From CBDCFL01 sp965216135 (lineage in GTDB: Bacteria > Pseudomonadota > Alphaproteobacteria > Rhodobacterales > Rhodobacteraceae): a DNA stretch of 64,000 bases. Below, piece by piece: positions 37,490 through 44,986 of this stretch (position 1 is the first letter of the stretch; every line of letters begins with the position of its first letter). Below the pieces are notes generated by a model that saw only the letters and a list, made by a program, of their open reading frames with translations, had not been told where the DNA came from and did no database searches. The stretch is taken from contig CBDCFL010000024.1 in NCBI GenBank assembly GCA_965216135.1, positions 620,001 through 684,000 of the forward strand, given 5' to 3'. The position numbers were made by a program, and so were the translations under genes.

Positions 37490-38269
37490 TCACACAGTCC
37501 CCCCAAGCGAGCCCTCCAGCGATGCTAGTTTCTGCCCCCCCGCCATCATGTCCTGCAGCTCTTCCGGGGTGATCTCGCCGCGGACCGCGGTGCCCAGCGT
37601 TTTGCCGCGATCCAGCACGGTGAACCGGTCGCCCACCGCCATCGCGTGACGCACGTTGTGGGTGATGAACACCACGCCGATGCCGGATTTGCGCACCCGG
37701 TCGATGGTGGCCAAAACGTTCGAGGTTTGCCGCACCCCAAGGGCCGAGGTCGGCTCATCCAGGATCAGCACCTTGGCGCCGAAATGGACCGCACGTGCGA
37801 TTGCCACGGTCTGGCGTTCGCCGCCCGACAGCGTGCCCACCGCCTGATCCGGCGAGCGCAGGTTGATGCCCATTTCCTTCATTTCGGTCATCGTCACCTC
37901 ATTAGCGTGGGCGTGATCGAAAAAGGTGATCCCGGCGAACTTTTTCGTCGGCTCGTTGCCCATGAAAAAGTTTCGCGTCACCGACATCAAGGGGATCATC
38001 GCTAGGTCCTGGTAGACGGTTGCAATTCCAGCTGAAATCGCGTCGCGCGGGCGGGCGAAATCCAGCGGCTTGCCCTCAAAAAAGATTTCCCCCGCCGAGG
38101 GCTTGTGCACCCCCGACATGGTCTTGATAAACGTCGATTTACCAGCCCCGTTGTCGCCCAGCAGGCAGTGGCATTCGCCGGGCACCACGGTAAGCGACAC
38201 GCCCGAGAGCGCAATCACCGCGCCAAAGTGCTTTTCGATGTTCTTCATTTCAATGATTGGTGCGGTCAT
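37490..38269 (-). CDS. Sugar (inositol-type) ABC importer ATPase, CUT2 family
   Basis: A single-domain ATPase of 259 residues from MTAPIIEMKNIEKHFGAV. Walker A GDNGAGKST is at residues 38-46, the signature LSGGERQ is near residue 150, and Walker B VLILDEPTSALG is near residue 170. CUT2 ATPases are often double, but single-domain versions pair with one permease in fructose- and inositol-type systems (FrcA/IatA-like). It is the last gene of the binding protein-permease-ATPase operon, one base after the permease. Inositol as substrate is inferred from the adjoining LacI regulator and iol genes. Confidence 0.85.
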   Translation of the reverse strand: MTAPIIEMKNIEKHFGAVIALSGVSLTVVPGECHCLLGDNGAGKSTFIKTMSGVHKPSAGEIFFEGKPLDFARPRDAISAGIATVYQDLAMIPLMSVTRNFFMGNEPTKKFAGITFFDHAHANEVTMTEMKEMGINLRSPDQAVGTLSGGERQTVAIARAVHFGAKVLILDEPTSALGVRQTSNVLATIDRVRKSGIGVVFITHNVRHAMAVGDRFTVLDRGKTLGTAVRGEITPEELQDMMAGGQKLASLEGSLGGTV

Positions 38270-38270
38270 C

Positions 38271-39407
38271 TTATCTCTCCCCGGTAATCATGCGGCGGAT
38301 ATAGGTGTTCAGGATCACCGCCAGCAGCAGGATCACCCCAAGGAACACGCGGAAAAGCGAGCTTTCGACCCCGGCAAAGAACAGCCCCTGCTGCACCACG
38401 CCAAAGATAAGCGCGCCCAGTGCGGCGCCGATCACCGAGCCGTAGCCGCCGGTCAGCAAGGCGCCACCGATGACCACCGAAATGATCGCCTCAAATTCTT
38501 TCAGGACACCTCGGTCGGCCCCAGCGGAGCCAAATTCCATCACTTGCGCTGTGGCAAACACGCAGGCGCAAAACGCGGTGAACATGAACATCAGTATTTT
38601 GACGCGGTTGACCGGCACGCCGACATAGCGCGCCGCCTGGGCGTCGCCGCCGGATGCGAAAATCCAGTTGCCGAATTTGGTTTTGGTCAGCAGCCAGTGA
38701 CCAAAGATGATCAGGATCAGCGCCCAGACCATCAGCATCGGAATGCCTTCCACCACCGGCTGGCCCTCTCTGGTGCCGCGGCTGAAAGTCTCGATCCAGC
38801 CATTATCGCCCATCCATTGGAAAAATCCTTTCAGAATCTTGCCGCCAAACAAGGCTGCCAGCCAGTCGCCCTCGGCGACGTCGCGGACCCCGCCGATGAT
38901 GGTTTTGCGGGTAAAGAAGATGGCCGCGAAAATGGTCAGGCCGCGCAGGATGAACAGGAATGCCAGGGTCACGATAAAGCTGGGCAATCCGGTCTTGATC
39001 ACGATCCAGCCGCTAAATGCGCCGATGGCCATGCACATCGCAAATGTGATGATGATCGCCAGCCATACCGGCCAGCCAAAACTGACCGACAAGAGCGCAA
39101 TCGACATGCCGGAAAAGCCGATCATCGATCCGACCGACAGGTCAAACTCACCGGCAATCATCAAAAGACAGGCACCCACCGCGATAATCATGAACTGGGC
39201 CGATACAATCGACCAGTTCATCACCCCTGCGGGCGAAAACATGCCGCTGTCGCGGGCTGTCAAAAAGAAAAAGAAAAACACCAGGATTGCGCCGACGATA
39301 CCCCCCAGTTCCGGGCGGATCATTGCTTTGCGAAATCCCGACATGTCCTTGACGCGTTCGTCTGATGCCGGCGGCGTTGGTTCGGTGGCTAGTTCGGTAT
39401 TCGACAT
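38271..39407 (-). CDS. Sugar (inositol-type) ABC importer permease, CUT2 family
   Basis: A 378-residue inner-membrane permease of the RbsC/FrcB class with about ten hydrophobic segments. A hydrophilic N-terminus of about 30 residues precedes ELGGIVGAILVFFFFFLTA. The family block GEFDLSVGSMIGFSGM is near residue 90, GLPSFIVTLAFLFILRGL near residue 140, and ATAQVMEFGSAGADRGVLKEFEAI near residue 300. An insert of about 60 residues (residues 185-245) with extra charged sequence lies in the middle. It pairs with the downstream ATPase (1 bp away) and the upstream binding protein (70 bp, with a hairpin between). Confidence 0.88.
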   Translation of the reverse strand: MSNTELATEPTPPASDERVKDMSGFRKAMIRPELGGIVGAILVFFFFFLTARDSGMFSPAGVMNWSIVSAQFMIIAVGACLLMIAGEFDLSVGSMIGFSGMSIALLSVSFGWPVWLAIIITFAMCMAIGAFSGWIVIKTGLPSFIVTLAFLFILRGLTIFAAIFFTRKTIIGGVRDVAEGDWLAALFGGKILKGFFQWMGDNGWIETFSRGTREGQPVVEGIPMLMVWALILIIFGHWLLTKTKFGNWIFASGGDAQAARYVGVPVNRVKILMFMFTAFCACVFATAQVMEFGSAGADRGVLKEFEAIISVVIGGALLTGGYGSVIGAALGALIFGVVQQGLFFAGVESSLFRVFLGVILLLAVILNTYIRRMITGER

Positions 39408-39438
39408 TTCGATCCCCTCGTATCGCTGGATGTAGAAA

Positions 39439-39462
39439 GGGCGGCAGAGTGTTCCGCCGCCC
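39439..39462 (-). terminator. Hairpin between binding-protein and permease genes of the CUT2 operon
   Basis: GGGCGGC at 39439-39445 pairs with GCCGCCC at 39456-39462, with a 10-nt loop and no T-run. As in the CUT1 operon at 28179, it lies just after the binding-protein gene and probably shapes the relative expression of the operon genes. Confidence 0.6.
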
Positions 39463-39477
39463 GATCAGGTCATTAAT

Positions 39478-40428
39478 CTAGCGATATTCGCCAGAGTACT
39501 TCTCGACCAGCTCAAGCCCGTCTGCGGTGACAAAACCTGGTCCCGAGTTGATGTTGTTGCCCGGCAGCACACCGTAACGGTCATAGTTGGTCAGGATAAC
39601 AACCGGCAGATAGGCCTGCAGGAACGGCTGCTGGTCAATGCCCCAGTTGATGATACCGGCCTTGATGCCTTTCACGATCTCTTCGCCCAGATCAAATGTA
39701 CCAAAATAGATGTCCCCGGCCATGCCGTTTTCCGCCAGGGCCAACAGGGTTGGGTCAGCAGATGTCGGGCCAAGTGTCAGCACCGCGTCGGTGTCTGGAT
39801 TGGCAGCCAGATAGGCAAGCACCCGGTTCTTGATCTCGGCAGGGTCCTGGCCGCTATCGATTGCCTGACCGCCCAGTTCGATGCCCAGCCCATCGGCAAA
39901 GCCCTGGCAGCGCTCGGTCGAGGATGGGTTGGTGATGTAGTGGTTCACGCACAGGAACGAGCCAACATCGTCGCCTTTGGCACGCAGTCCGGCGGCAAAG
40001 CCGGCGTCATATTCAGGCTGGCCAACATACATCAGCGCCCCAACTTCGCGAGCCTGATCCGGGGTGCCGGAGTTCATGATGATGACGTTGATGCCCTGAT
40101 CGACCGCATCGCGGATCGGGCCGCTCAGCACATCGAAATCAGCCATTGTGGTAATGATGCCATTCGGGCCAGAGGCTGCCGCCTGCTGAATGATCCGCGC
40201 CATGTCGGCCAGGTCGCCGGATGGCGGGTTGCGGTATTCAACCTCGACGTCCATCTGCTCGGCTGCAAGAGCGAGGCCGTTCTTGATGGTGTTCCACCAG
40301 CTGTCGCTGTCGGGTGCATGGCTGACCAGAATATACCTCTCGCCCTCCGCCGCCGCAGTCGTCGCGACCATCAGCGGAGCCGCGACAATTGCCGTAGCCA
40401 GCGCGAGTTTCTTCATAAGTGAATTCAT
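39478..40428 (-). CDS. Inositol-type sugar ABC importer binding protein, CUT2 family
   Basis: A periplasmic binding protein of 316 residues. The signal peptide MNSLMKKLALATAIVAAPLMVATTAAA is followed by EGERYILVSHAPDSDSWWNTIKNGL, the start of an RbsB/IbpA-type fold. Ligand-region features include YRNPPSGDLADMARIIQQA, TTMADFDVL and GPTSADPTL. A Cys pair (CVNHY, CQGF) may form a disulphide. A good ribosome site (GGGAGG) precedes the ATG. The upstream region carries a 32-bp palindromic operator and the divergent lacI-type gene, so the importer is probably induced by an inositol-pathway intermediate. Confidence 0.87.
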   Translation of the reverse strand: MNSLMKKLALATAIVAAPLMVATTAAAEGERYILVSHAPDSDSWWNTIKNGLALAAEQMDVEVEYRNPPSGDLADMARIIQQAAASGPNGIITTMADFDVLSGPIRDAVDQGINVIIMNSGTPDQAREVGALMYVGQPEYDAGFAAGLRAKGDDVGSFLCVNHYITNPSSTERCQGFADGLGIELGGQAIDSGQDPAEIKNRVLAYLAANPDTDAVLTLGPTSADPTLLALAENGMAGDIYFGTFDLGEEIVKGIKAGIINWGIDQQPFLQAYLPVVILTNYDRYGVLPGNNINSGPGFVTADGLELVEKYSGEYR

Positions 40429-40510
40429 GTTTTCCTCCCAAGTTTCACCGTTCTTTTGGCGAAAGACCGGTTTGTTTTCCGGCTCTTCGACTCAAGTTAA
40501 AGCATATAAA

Positions 40511-40542
40511 CGGATGTATTGCAACCGGTTGCAATACATCCG
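40511..40542. promoter_or_regulatory. 32-bp perfect palindrome, probable LacI-family operator
   Basis: CGGATGTATTGCAACC followed directly by its full reverse complement. The core TTGCAACCGGTTGCAA has the central CG expected of LacI-family operators, and it recurs at 44891-44908. It lies 83 bp upstream of the binding-protein start and 77 bp before the lacI start, in the divergent promoter region. Confidence 0.88.
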
Positions 40543-40562
40543 ATCTCGTATCATACTGCGGG

Positions 40563-40580
40563 TATTGGGCGCGCCCAATA
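40563..40580. promoter_or_regulatory. 18-bp perfect palindrome near the lacI-type gene
   Basis: TATTGGGCGCGCCCAATA is fully symmetric and lies 39 bp before the lacI start. Its sequence differs from the TTGCAACCGGTTGCAA operator, so it may bind a second regulator. Its centre is 45 bp from that of the larger palindrome. Confidence 0.55.
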
Positions 40581-40618
40581 AAAAGGTCGGATGCAGGCCC
40601 CTAAAGGACCAATTGTTC

Positions 40619-41617
40619 ATGGCCGTCACGTTGAAAGAGGTTGCAGAACGCGCCGGCGTATCACGCTCGGCGGTGTCACGGACGTTTACCGACGGAGCAT
40701 CAGTCTCGGACAAAATGCGGCGCCGGGTGGACAAGGCTGCGCGCGAGCTTGGCTACAGCCCGAATGCTTTGGCCTCGTCGCTGACGACAGGGCGAACGAA
40801 ACTGATCGGGCTGGTATCCAACAACTTTCACAATCCGATATTTCTTGAGGTGTTCGACCTTTTCACCCGTGGCCTGCAAGACAGGGGCCTGCGCCCGCTG
40901 CTCGTGAACCTTTCTGATGAGACGAACCCGGAAAACTCGGTTCGCATGTTGCGGCAATACTCTGTTGATGGTGTGGTCGTTGCATCATCAACACTGCCGC
41001 CAGGATTCGCGAAGGCGTTTCGTGACGCCGGGGTGCCGGTGGTGCATTCCTTTGGTCGTTACTCATCGGCACCGCAGGTCCATGTTGTGGGGATCGACAA
41101 CGTCGAATGTGGGCGCATGGCCGCCCGCGCGCTTATCGATCGCGGGTATGAGAGTGTTGCATTTCTCGGCGGACCTGAAAGCGCAACGTCGACCCAGGAC
41201 CGCTATACTGGCTTCATGTCTGAAATGTCGGCGCACACCACGGTTACCACGACCCATTCATTCGCCAATGAGTATTCATTCGAAGCCGGGCGGGACGAAA
41301 TGCTACGGCTTTTGGTCGACACTCCGGCGCAAGCTTATTTCTGCGGTGATGATGTGCTGTCCATTGGCGTGCTTTCGGCGATACTCGACAGCGGGCTTTC
41401 GGTGCCGGAAGACATCGGCATAATCGGGCTGAACGACATGGAGATGGCGCGTTGGGAAAATATCAACCTGACGACGATCCATCAGCCTATTCGCCAAATT
41501 ATCGCTTCTTCGATAGAATTGATGGTGGCCATGCTGGATGAGCCTGACCGGTATCCAGAGGCGCGGATATTCCCCTGCTTTATAGTCGAACGCGGGACGT
41601 TGCGCGCGATTCAGTAA
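40619..41617 (+). CDS. LacI-family transcriptional regulator of the inositol locus
   Basis: A 332-residue repressor. The N-terminal helix-turn-helix reads MAVTLKEVAERAGVSRSAVSRTFTDGASVSDKMRRRVDKAARELGY, with the hinge SPNALASSLTTGRT. A periplasmic-binding-protein-like effector domain follows (TKLIGLVSNNFHNPIFLEVFD to the end). ATG 40619 is chosen because the HTH begins there; an in-frame extension upstream would cross the operator. Divergent from the CUT2 importer and next to the oxidoreductase-iolE operon, it is the natural candidate to bind the palindromes at 40511 and 44891. The effector is unknown; in iol systems it is often a pathway intermediate. Confidence 0.88.
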   Translation: MAVTLKEVAERAGVSRSAVSRTFTDGASVSDKMRRRVDKAARELGYSPNALASSLTTGRTKLIGLVSNNFHNPIFLEVFDLFTRGLQDRGLRPLLVNLSDETNPENSVRMLRQYSVDGVVVASSTLPPGFAKAFRDAGVPVVHSFGRYSSAPQVHVVGIDNVECGRMAARALIDRGYESVAFLGGPESATSTQDRYTGFMSEMSAHTTVTTTHSFANEYSFEAGRDEMLRLLVDTPAQAYFCGDDVLSIGVLSAILDSGLSVPEDIGIIGLNDMEMARWENINLTTIHQPIRQIIASSIELMVAMLDEPDRYPEARIFPCFIVERGTLRAIQ

Positions 41618-41674
41618 TATAGCTGAGGTTCCCGGTTTTCTGGTCGGCGACAATTGTGAGTTGCCCTGGTCAAC

Positions 41675-42832
41675 CTAGCGGAACATCGGCGGGCAGGCAT
41701 CGATCCATTTCCCGCCCGAACCGGCCGAGGCGACAGCCTGATGCACGGCCGACATCGATCGCAGCCCATCTTCTGCGGTCGGATAATGCAGCGCTGCCGG
41801 ATCAGGTTCGTGCCCGTCCTTTCTGGCGCCAATTACTTCGGCCAGATCGACATAGATATTGGCAACCGCCATCGGGAATCCTTCGGGTGCGCCGATGACA
41901 ACCCGGCTTAGACGTTGGGCGTCATGGGACAAACCGGCATCGCCCTTTTCCATGATTTCTGTGCGTCCGCCAAGGCGTTGCCAGTGCAACTGGTTGGGCT
42001 GCTCCTGGGCCCAACGCATCCCGCCCTTTTCACCAAAGACTTGAATGTCCAACCCATGCTGACGCCCGATCGCAACCGTCGACGTCCACAATCTCCCGAC
42101 TGTTCCGGCTTCGGTGCGAAAATTGACCATTGCGTCATCTTCCAACTCACGCCCCGGCACACAGGATGCGAAATCAGCGGACAGTTTTTCCACCTGTTCG
42201 CCGGTCACGAAACTGGCCAGATGCAGGGCATGGATGCCGCAGTCCGCCATCTGGCCAGACACGCCAGCCTGCGCCGGGTCATAACGCCAGCGCACCCGCG
42301 GGTTATCCTGATCGGCCGCATCCGCGTGGTGGCCGTGGCTGAAATTGCCGATGACAACACGAACCTTGCCCAGCTCGCCTGCAGCAACCATCGCCCGCAT
42401 CTGACGCACCATCGGATAGGCGCTGTAACAGTAGTTCACAGCGCAAACCTTGCCGGTCGCCCGCGCATTGCGCACAATGTCTTCGCCCTCTTCAACCGTC
42501 ATAGTCATGGGCTTCTCGCACAGCACATTGAACCCGGCCTCAAGGAACGCCTTGGTAATCTCGTAATGCGTGGCATTGGGCGTGGCCACGGTGACCAGAT
42601 CAACACGGTCATCGCGCGCGACCTCACCCGCCAGCATTTCCTGCCAGTTGCCATAGGCGCGATCTGGCGCGATGCCTAGAGATTTCGCATACGCCCGACC
42701 CTTGTCCGCATCGTGGTCCAAAGCCCCGGCAACAAGGGCAAAATTGCCGTCCGCCTGCGCGCCCACGCGGTGTGCAGGTCCGATCTGGCTGCCTTCACCG
42801 CCGCCAACCATGCCCCAGTTCAGTTTTGTCAT
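41675..42832 (-). CDS. Gfo/Idh/MocA-family oxidoreductase, inositol-locus member 1
   Basis: A 385-residue NAD(P)-dependent dehydrogenase from MTKLNWGMVGGGEGSQIGPAHR (nucleotide-binding GGGEGSQIG). The catalytic Lys is in NVLCEKPMTM, and the D-x3-H pair is in GQMADCGIHALH. ATG 42832 is four bases after the iolE stop; an in-frame extension reaching 43069 would overlap iolE and is rejected. In iol clusters such paralogues oxidise scyllo-inositol or other inositol stereoisomers, or reduce inososes. The specific isomer cannot be read from the sequence. Confidence 0.82.
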   Translation of the reverse strand: MTKLNWGMVGGGEGSQIGPAHRVGAQADGNFALVAGALDHDADKGRAYAKSLGIAPDRAYGNWQEMLAGEVARDDRVDLVTVATPNATHYEITKAFLEAGFNVLCEKPMTMTVEEGEDIVRNARATGKVCAVNYCYSAYPMVRQMRAMVAAGELGKVRVVIGNFSHGHHADAADQDNPRVRWRYDPAQAGVSGQMADCGIHALHLASFVTGEQVEKLSADFASCVPGRELEDDAMVNFRTEAGTVGRLWTSTVAIGRQHGLDIQVFGEKGGMRWAQEQPNQLHWQRLGGRTEIMEKGDAGLSHDAQRLSRVVIGAPEGFPMAVANIYVDLAEVIGARKDGHEPDPAALHYPTAEDGLRSMSAVHQAVASAGSGGKWIDACPPMFR

Positions 42833-42836
42833 GGCA

Positions 42837-43736
42837 TTATCCTTCAAAACCGATTGTGCGCAGATAGGCGCGATTTGAGGCAGCATCACCAGCCGGGTTA
42901 CTGTCTGGCGAGGTTGGATCAGTGTCCTGCTCGACCGTGCACCAACCGCTGAAACCGGCATCCAGCAGCACTTGGCGGACAGCTGGAAAATCAACATCGC
43001 CGTCGCCAAGATTGCAGAAAATGCCCTGTCCGCAGGCGTCGTAAAAACCGGTGCCCTTGGCGATGACATCGGCCTTTACGGCAGGCGAGATGTCCTTGAA
43101 ATGCATGTAGGATATGCGGCCGACATGGCGTTTCATGAACGCCACCGGATCGAACCCCGCATAGGAATGGTGCCCGGTGTCAAAGCAGATTTTCAGGATG
43201 CTTTCATCGACCTCATCCAGCAGGCGTTCCAGTTCCGGCTCGAAATCCATGAACCCCGCCGCATGGGCATGGATGCCGACCGTCAGGCCGTATTCTTGCG
43301 CCCCGATCCGGGCACTTTCGGCCAGCCTGTCGCGGTAGGCGGCCCATTCTGCCTTGTCCATCTGCTCGGCCTGATCGGCGCGTCCGGCGGTCGGCGCACG
43401 CCGCTCAGATATGCTGTCGATCAGCACCAGATGCTGCGCACCAAGCGCCGCCAGTGCCTTGCAGGTGCGGTGCGTTCCGTCCAGCACATCGTCCCACTGA
43501 TCCGGGTCATGGTAGGCGCGAAAAACCACGCCGCCGATCAGGCTCAAGTCGTGTTCGGCCAGCGCATCCGCTAGAATCGTGGGGTCTTCGGGCATATAGC
43601 CAACTGGTCCCAACTCGATCCCCTTATACCCTGCCTCGGCGCATTCCTTCAAAACCTGTCGCCACGGCGGATTGCGCGGATCATCGGGAAATTCCACCCC
43701 CCATGAGCATGGCGCATTGCCAATTCTGATAGCCAT
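42837..43736 (-). CDS. iolE: Inosose dehydratase IolE
   Basis: A 299-residue TIM-barrel enzyme from MAIRIGNAPCSWGVEFPDD, the signature start of IolE. Metal-site blocks include YKGIELGPVGYMP, TVGIHAHAAGFM, KICFDTGHHSYAG and SYMHFKDIS. It dehydrates 2-keto-myo-inositol (scyllo-inosose) to 3D-trihydroxycyclohexane-1,2-dione, the second step of inositol breakdown. It stands between two Gfo/Idh/MocA dehydrogenases in one operon on the minus strand (20-bp and 4-bp gaps), under the operator at 44891. Confidence 0.9.
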   Translation of the reverse strand: MAIRIGNAPCSWGVEFPDDPRNPPWRQVLKECAEAGYKGIELGPVGYMPEDPTILADALAEHDLSLIGGVVFRAYHDPDQWDDVLDGTHRTCKALAALGAQHLVLIDSISERRAPTAGRADQAEQMDKAEWAAYRDRLAESARIGAQEYGLTVGIHAHAAGFMDFEPELERLLDEVDESILKICFDTGHHSYAGFDPVAFMKRHVGRISYMHFKDISPAVKADVIAKGTGFYDACGQGIFCNLGDGDVDFPAVRQVLLDAGFSGWCTVEQDTDPTSPDSNPAGDAASNRAYLRTIGFEG

Positions 43737-43757
43737 CTTTTCTAGCCTTTCGGGTAT

Positions 43758-44861
43758 TCAGAACGCTTCGATGTCCTGCCATTGTTTGGCTTGCGAGGAC
43801 GCCATGGCGGCGGCGACCACGCGGTTCACCTCAAGCCCGTCGCGGAACGTCGGCCAGACAGGTGAGCCGGTTTCGATGGCCTGCAGAAAATCACGCGCCT
43901 CGATGATGATCTGATCCTGATAGCCGGTGCCATGCCCCGGCCCCTGACAGAAATGCGCGTAATCCGGATGCGCCGGACCGGTCAGGATTTTGCGGAAACC
44001 CCGTTCGGATTCTGGTCCGTCCGCCCGATACAGCCACAGCGCGTTCTGGTCTTCCTGATCGAATCGGATCGCACCCTTTGTGCCTGTGACTTCATAGGCG
44101 TAGCCCATTTTGCGCCCGGTCGCGATACGGCTGAAATACATCTGCCCCATGGCGCCGTTTTCAAACCGACACATCATCTGGGCTTGGTCGTCATTGGTGA
44201 CTTCGCCGCCCGGACGGGTTGTGTGAACCGTCTCGACCTCGGCCATCACGCGGGACACCGGACCTACAAGCGCAAGTGAGGCATTGATCATATGCGGCGC
44301 CAGGTCGCCCATAGTGCCGTTGGCATCCCCCGTCGTTCGCCAATTGGCAGGGGTGGCGGGGTCAGCCAAGAAGTCCTCAGTATGCTCGCCGCGAAACCAA
44401 GTGACATCACCGATTTCGCCATCGGCGATCAGGTGCCGTGCGAATTGGCTGGCTGGAGTTCGGATATAGTTAAAGCCGACCATGTTGGTGCAACCCGACG
44501 CCTCTGCCGCGTCCACCATGGACCTGCTGTCGCCAAGCGAGGCCCCCATCGGTTTTTCGCAAAACACCGGTTTTCCCAACGCGAAGGCCGCCTCGGCAAC
44601 CGCGCGATGGGTCGATTGCGGGGTGGCGATCACAACAGCCTCGACTTTTGGGTCGCTGACGAGTTTGCGCCAATCGTCGGTTGCCCGATCAAAGCCATAC
44701 GCCCTTCGATAGCGATCCGCGCTGGCCTGAGTCGAGGCGCACACCATCTCAAGGTGGGGCCGAAGTGTCGTGTTGAAGACTGCCCCAACCGCGGACATGG
44801 CCACGGCATGCGCCTTGCCCATATAGCCACCACCTATGATGCCGATCCCGATTTGAGTCAC
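43758..44861 (-). CDS. Gfo/Idh/MocA-family oxidoreductase, inositol-locus member 2
   Basis: A 367-residue dehydrogenase. GTG 44861 is chosen because GGGAGG lies just before it and the Rossmann motif IGIIGGGYMGKAHA follows at once; an upstream in-frame ATG would place the operator inside the gene. The catalytic Lys is in PVFCEKPMGA and the D-x3-H pair in GDLAPHMI. First gene of the minus-strand operon, divergent from iolD, with the palindrome at 44891-44908 in its promoter region. Probably acts on an inositol stereoisomer or an O-substituted inositol. It is distinct from the canonical IolG at 50355. Confidence 0.82.
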   Translation of the reverse strand: MTQIGIGIIGGGYMGKAHAVAMSAVGAVFNTTLRPHLEMVCASTQASADRYRRAYGFDRATDDWRKLVSDPKVEAVVIATPQSTHRAVAEAAFALGKPVFCEKPMGASLGDSRSMVDAAEASGCTNMVGFNYIRTPASQFARHLIADGEIGDVTWFRGEHTEDFLADPATPANWRTTGDANGTMGDLAPHMINASLALVGPVSRVMAEVETVHTTRPGGEVTNDDQAQMMCRFENGAMGQMYFSRIATGRKMGYAYEVTGTKGAIRFDQEDQNALWLYRADGPESERGFRKILTGPAHPDYAHFCQGPGHGTGYQDQIIIEARDFLQAIETGSPVWPTFRDGLEVNRVVAAAMASSQAKQWQDIEAF

Positions 44862-44890
44862 CGCAGGGCCTCCCGCTTGTCGAAATACGG

Positions 44891-44908
44891 TTTGCAACCG
44901 GTTGCAAA
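44891..44908. promoter_or_regulatory. 18-bp palindromic operator between the divergent iol operons
   Basis: TTTGCAACCGGTTGCAAA is perfectly symmetric and shares TTGCAACCGGTTGCAA with the palindrome at 40511-40542. It lies 29 bp before the GTG at 44861 and 78 bp before iolD, so one regulator could control both operons. Confidence 0.88.
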
Positions 44909-44986
44909 ACTTGTATCGTGAGAATCGAAAACCCGCAAGCTGCATTCGGCATTGTGCCGGATATTCCCAAAAGGGATCGTGTGCGC

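Noticed and set aside
37273..37572. Possible small gene upstream of the CUT2 ATPase
   Set aside because: No ribosome site or family resemblance; its end overlaps the ATPase gene antisense.
38070..39365. Long antisense frame over the CUT2 permease
   Set aside because: Low-complexity His/Asp/Gln-rich translation typical of the reverse strand of a membrane-protein gene.
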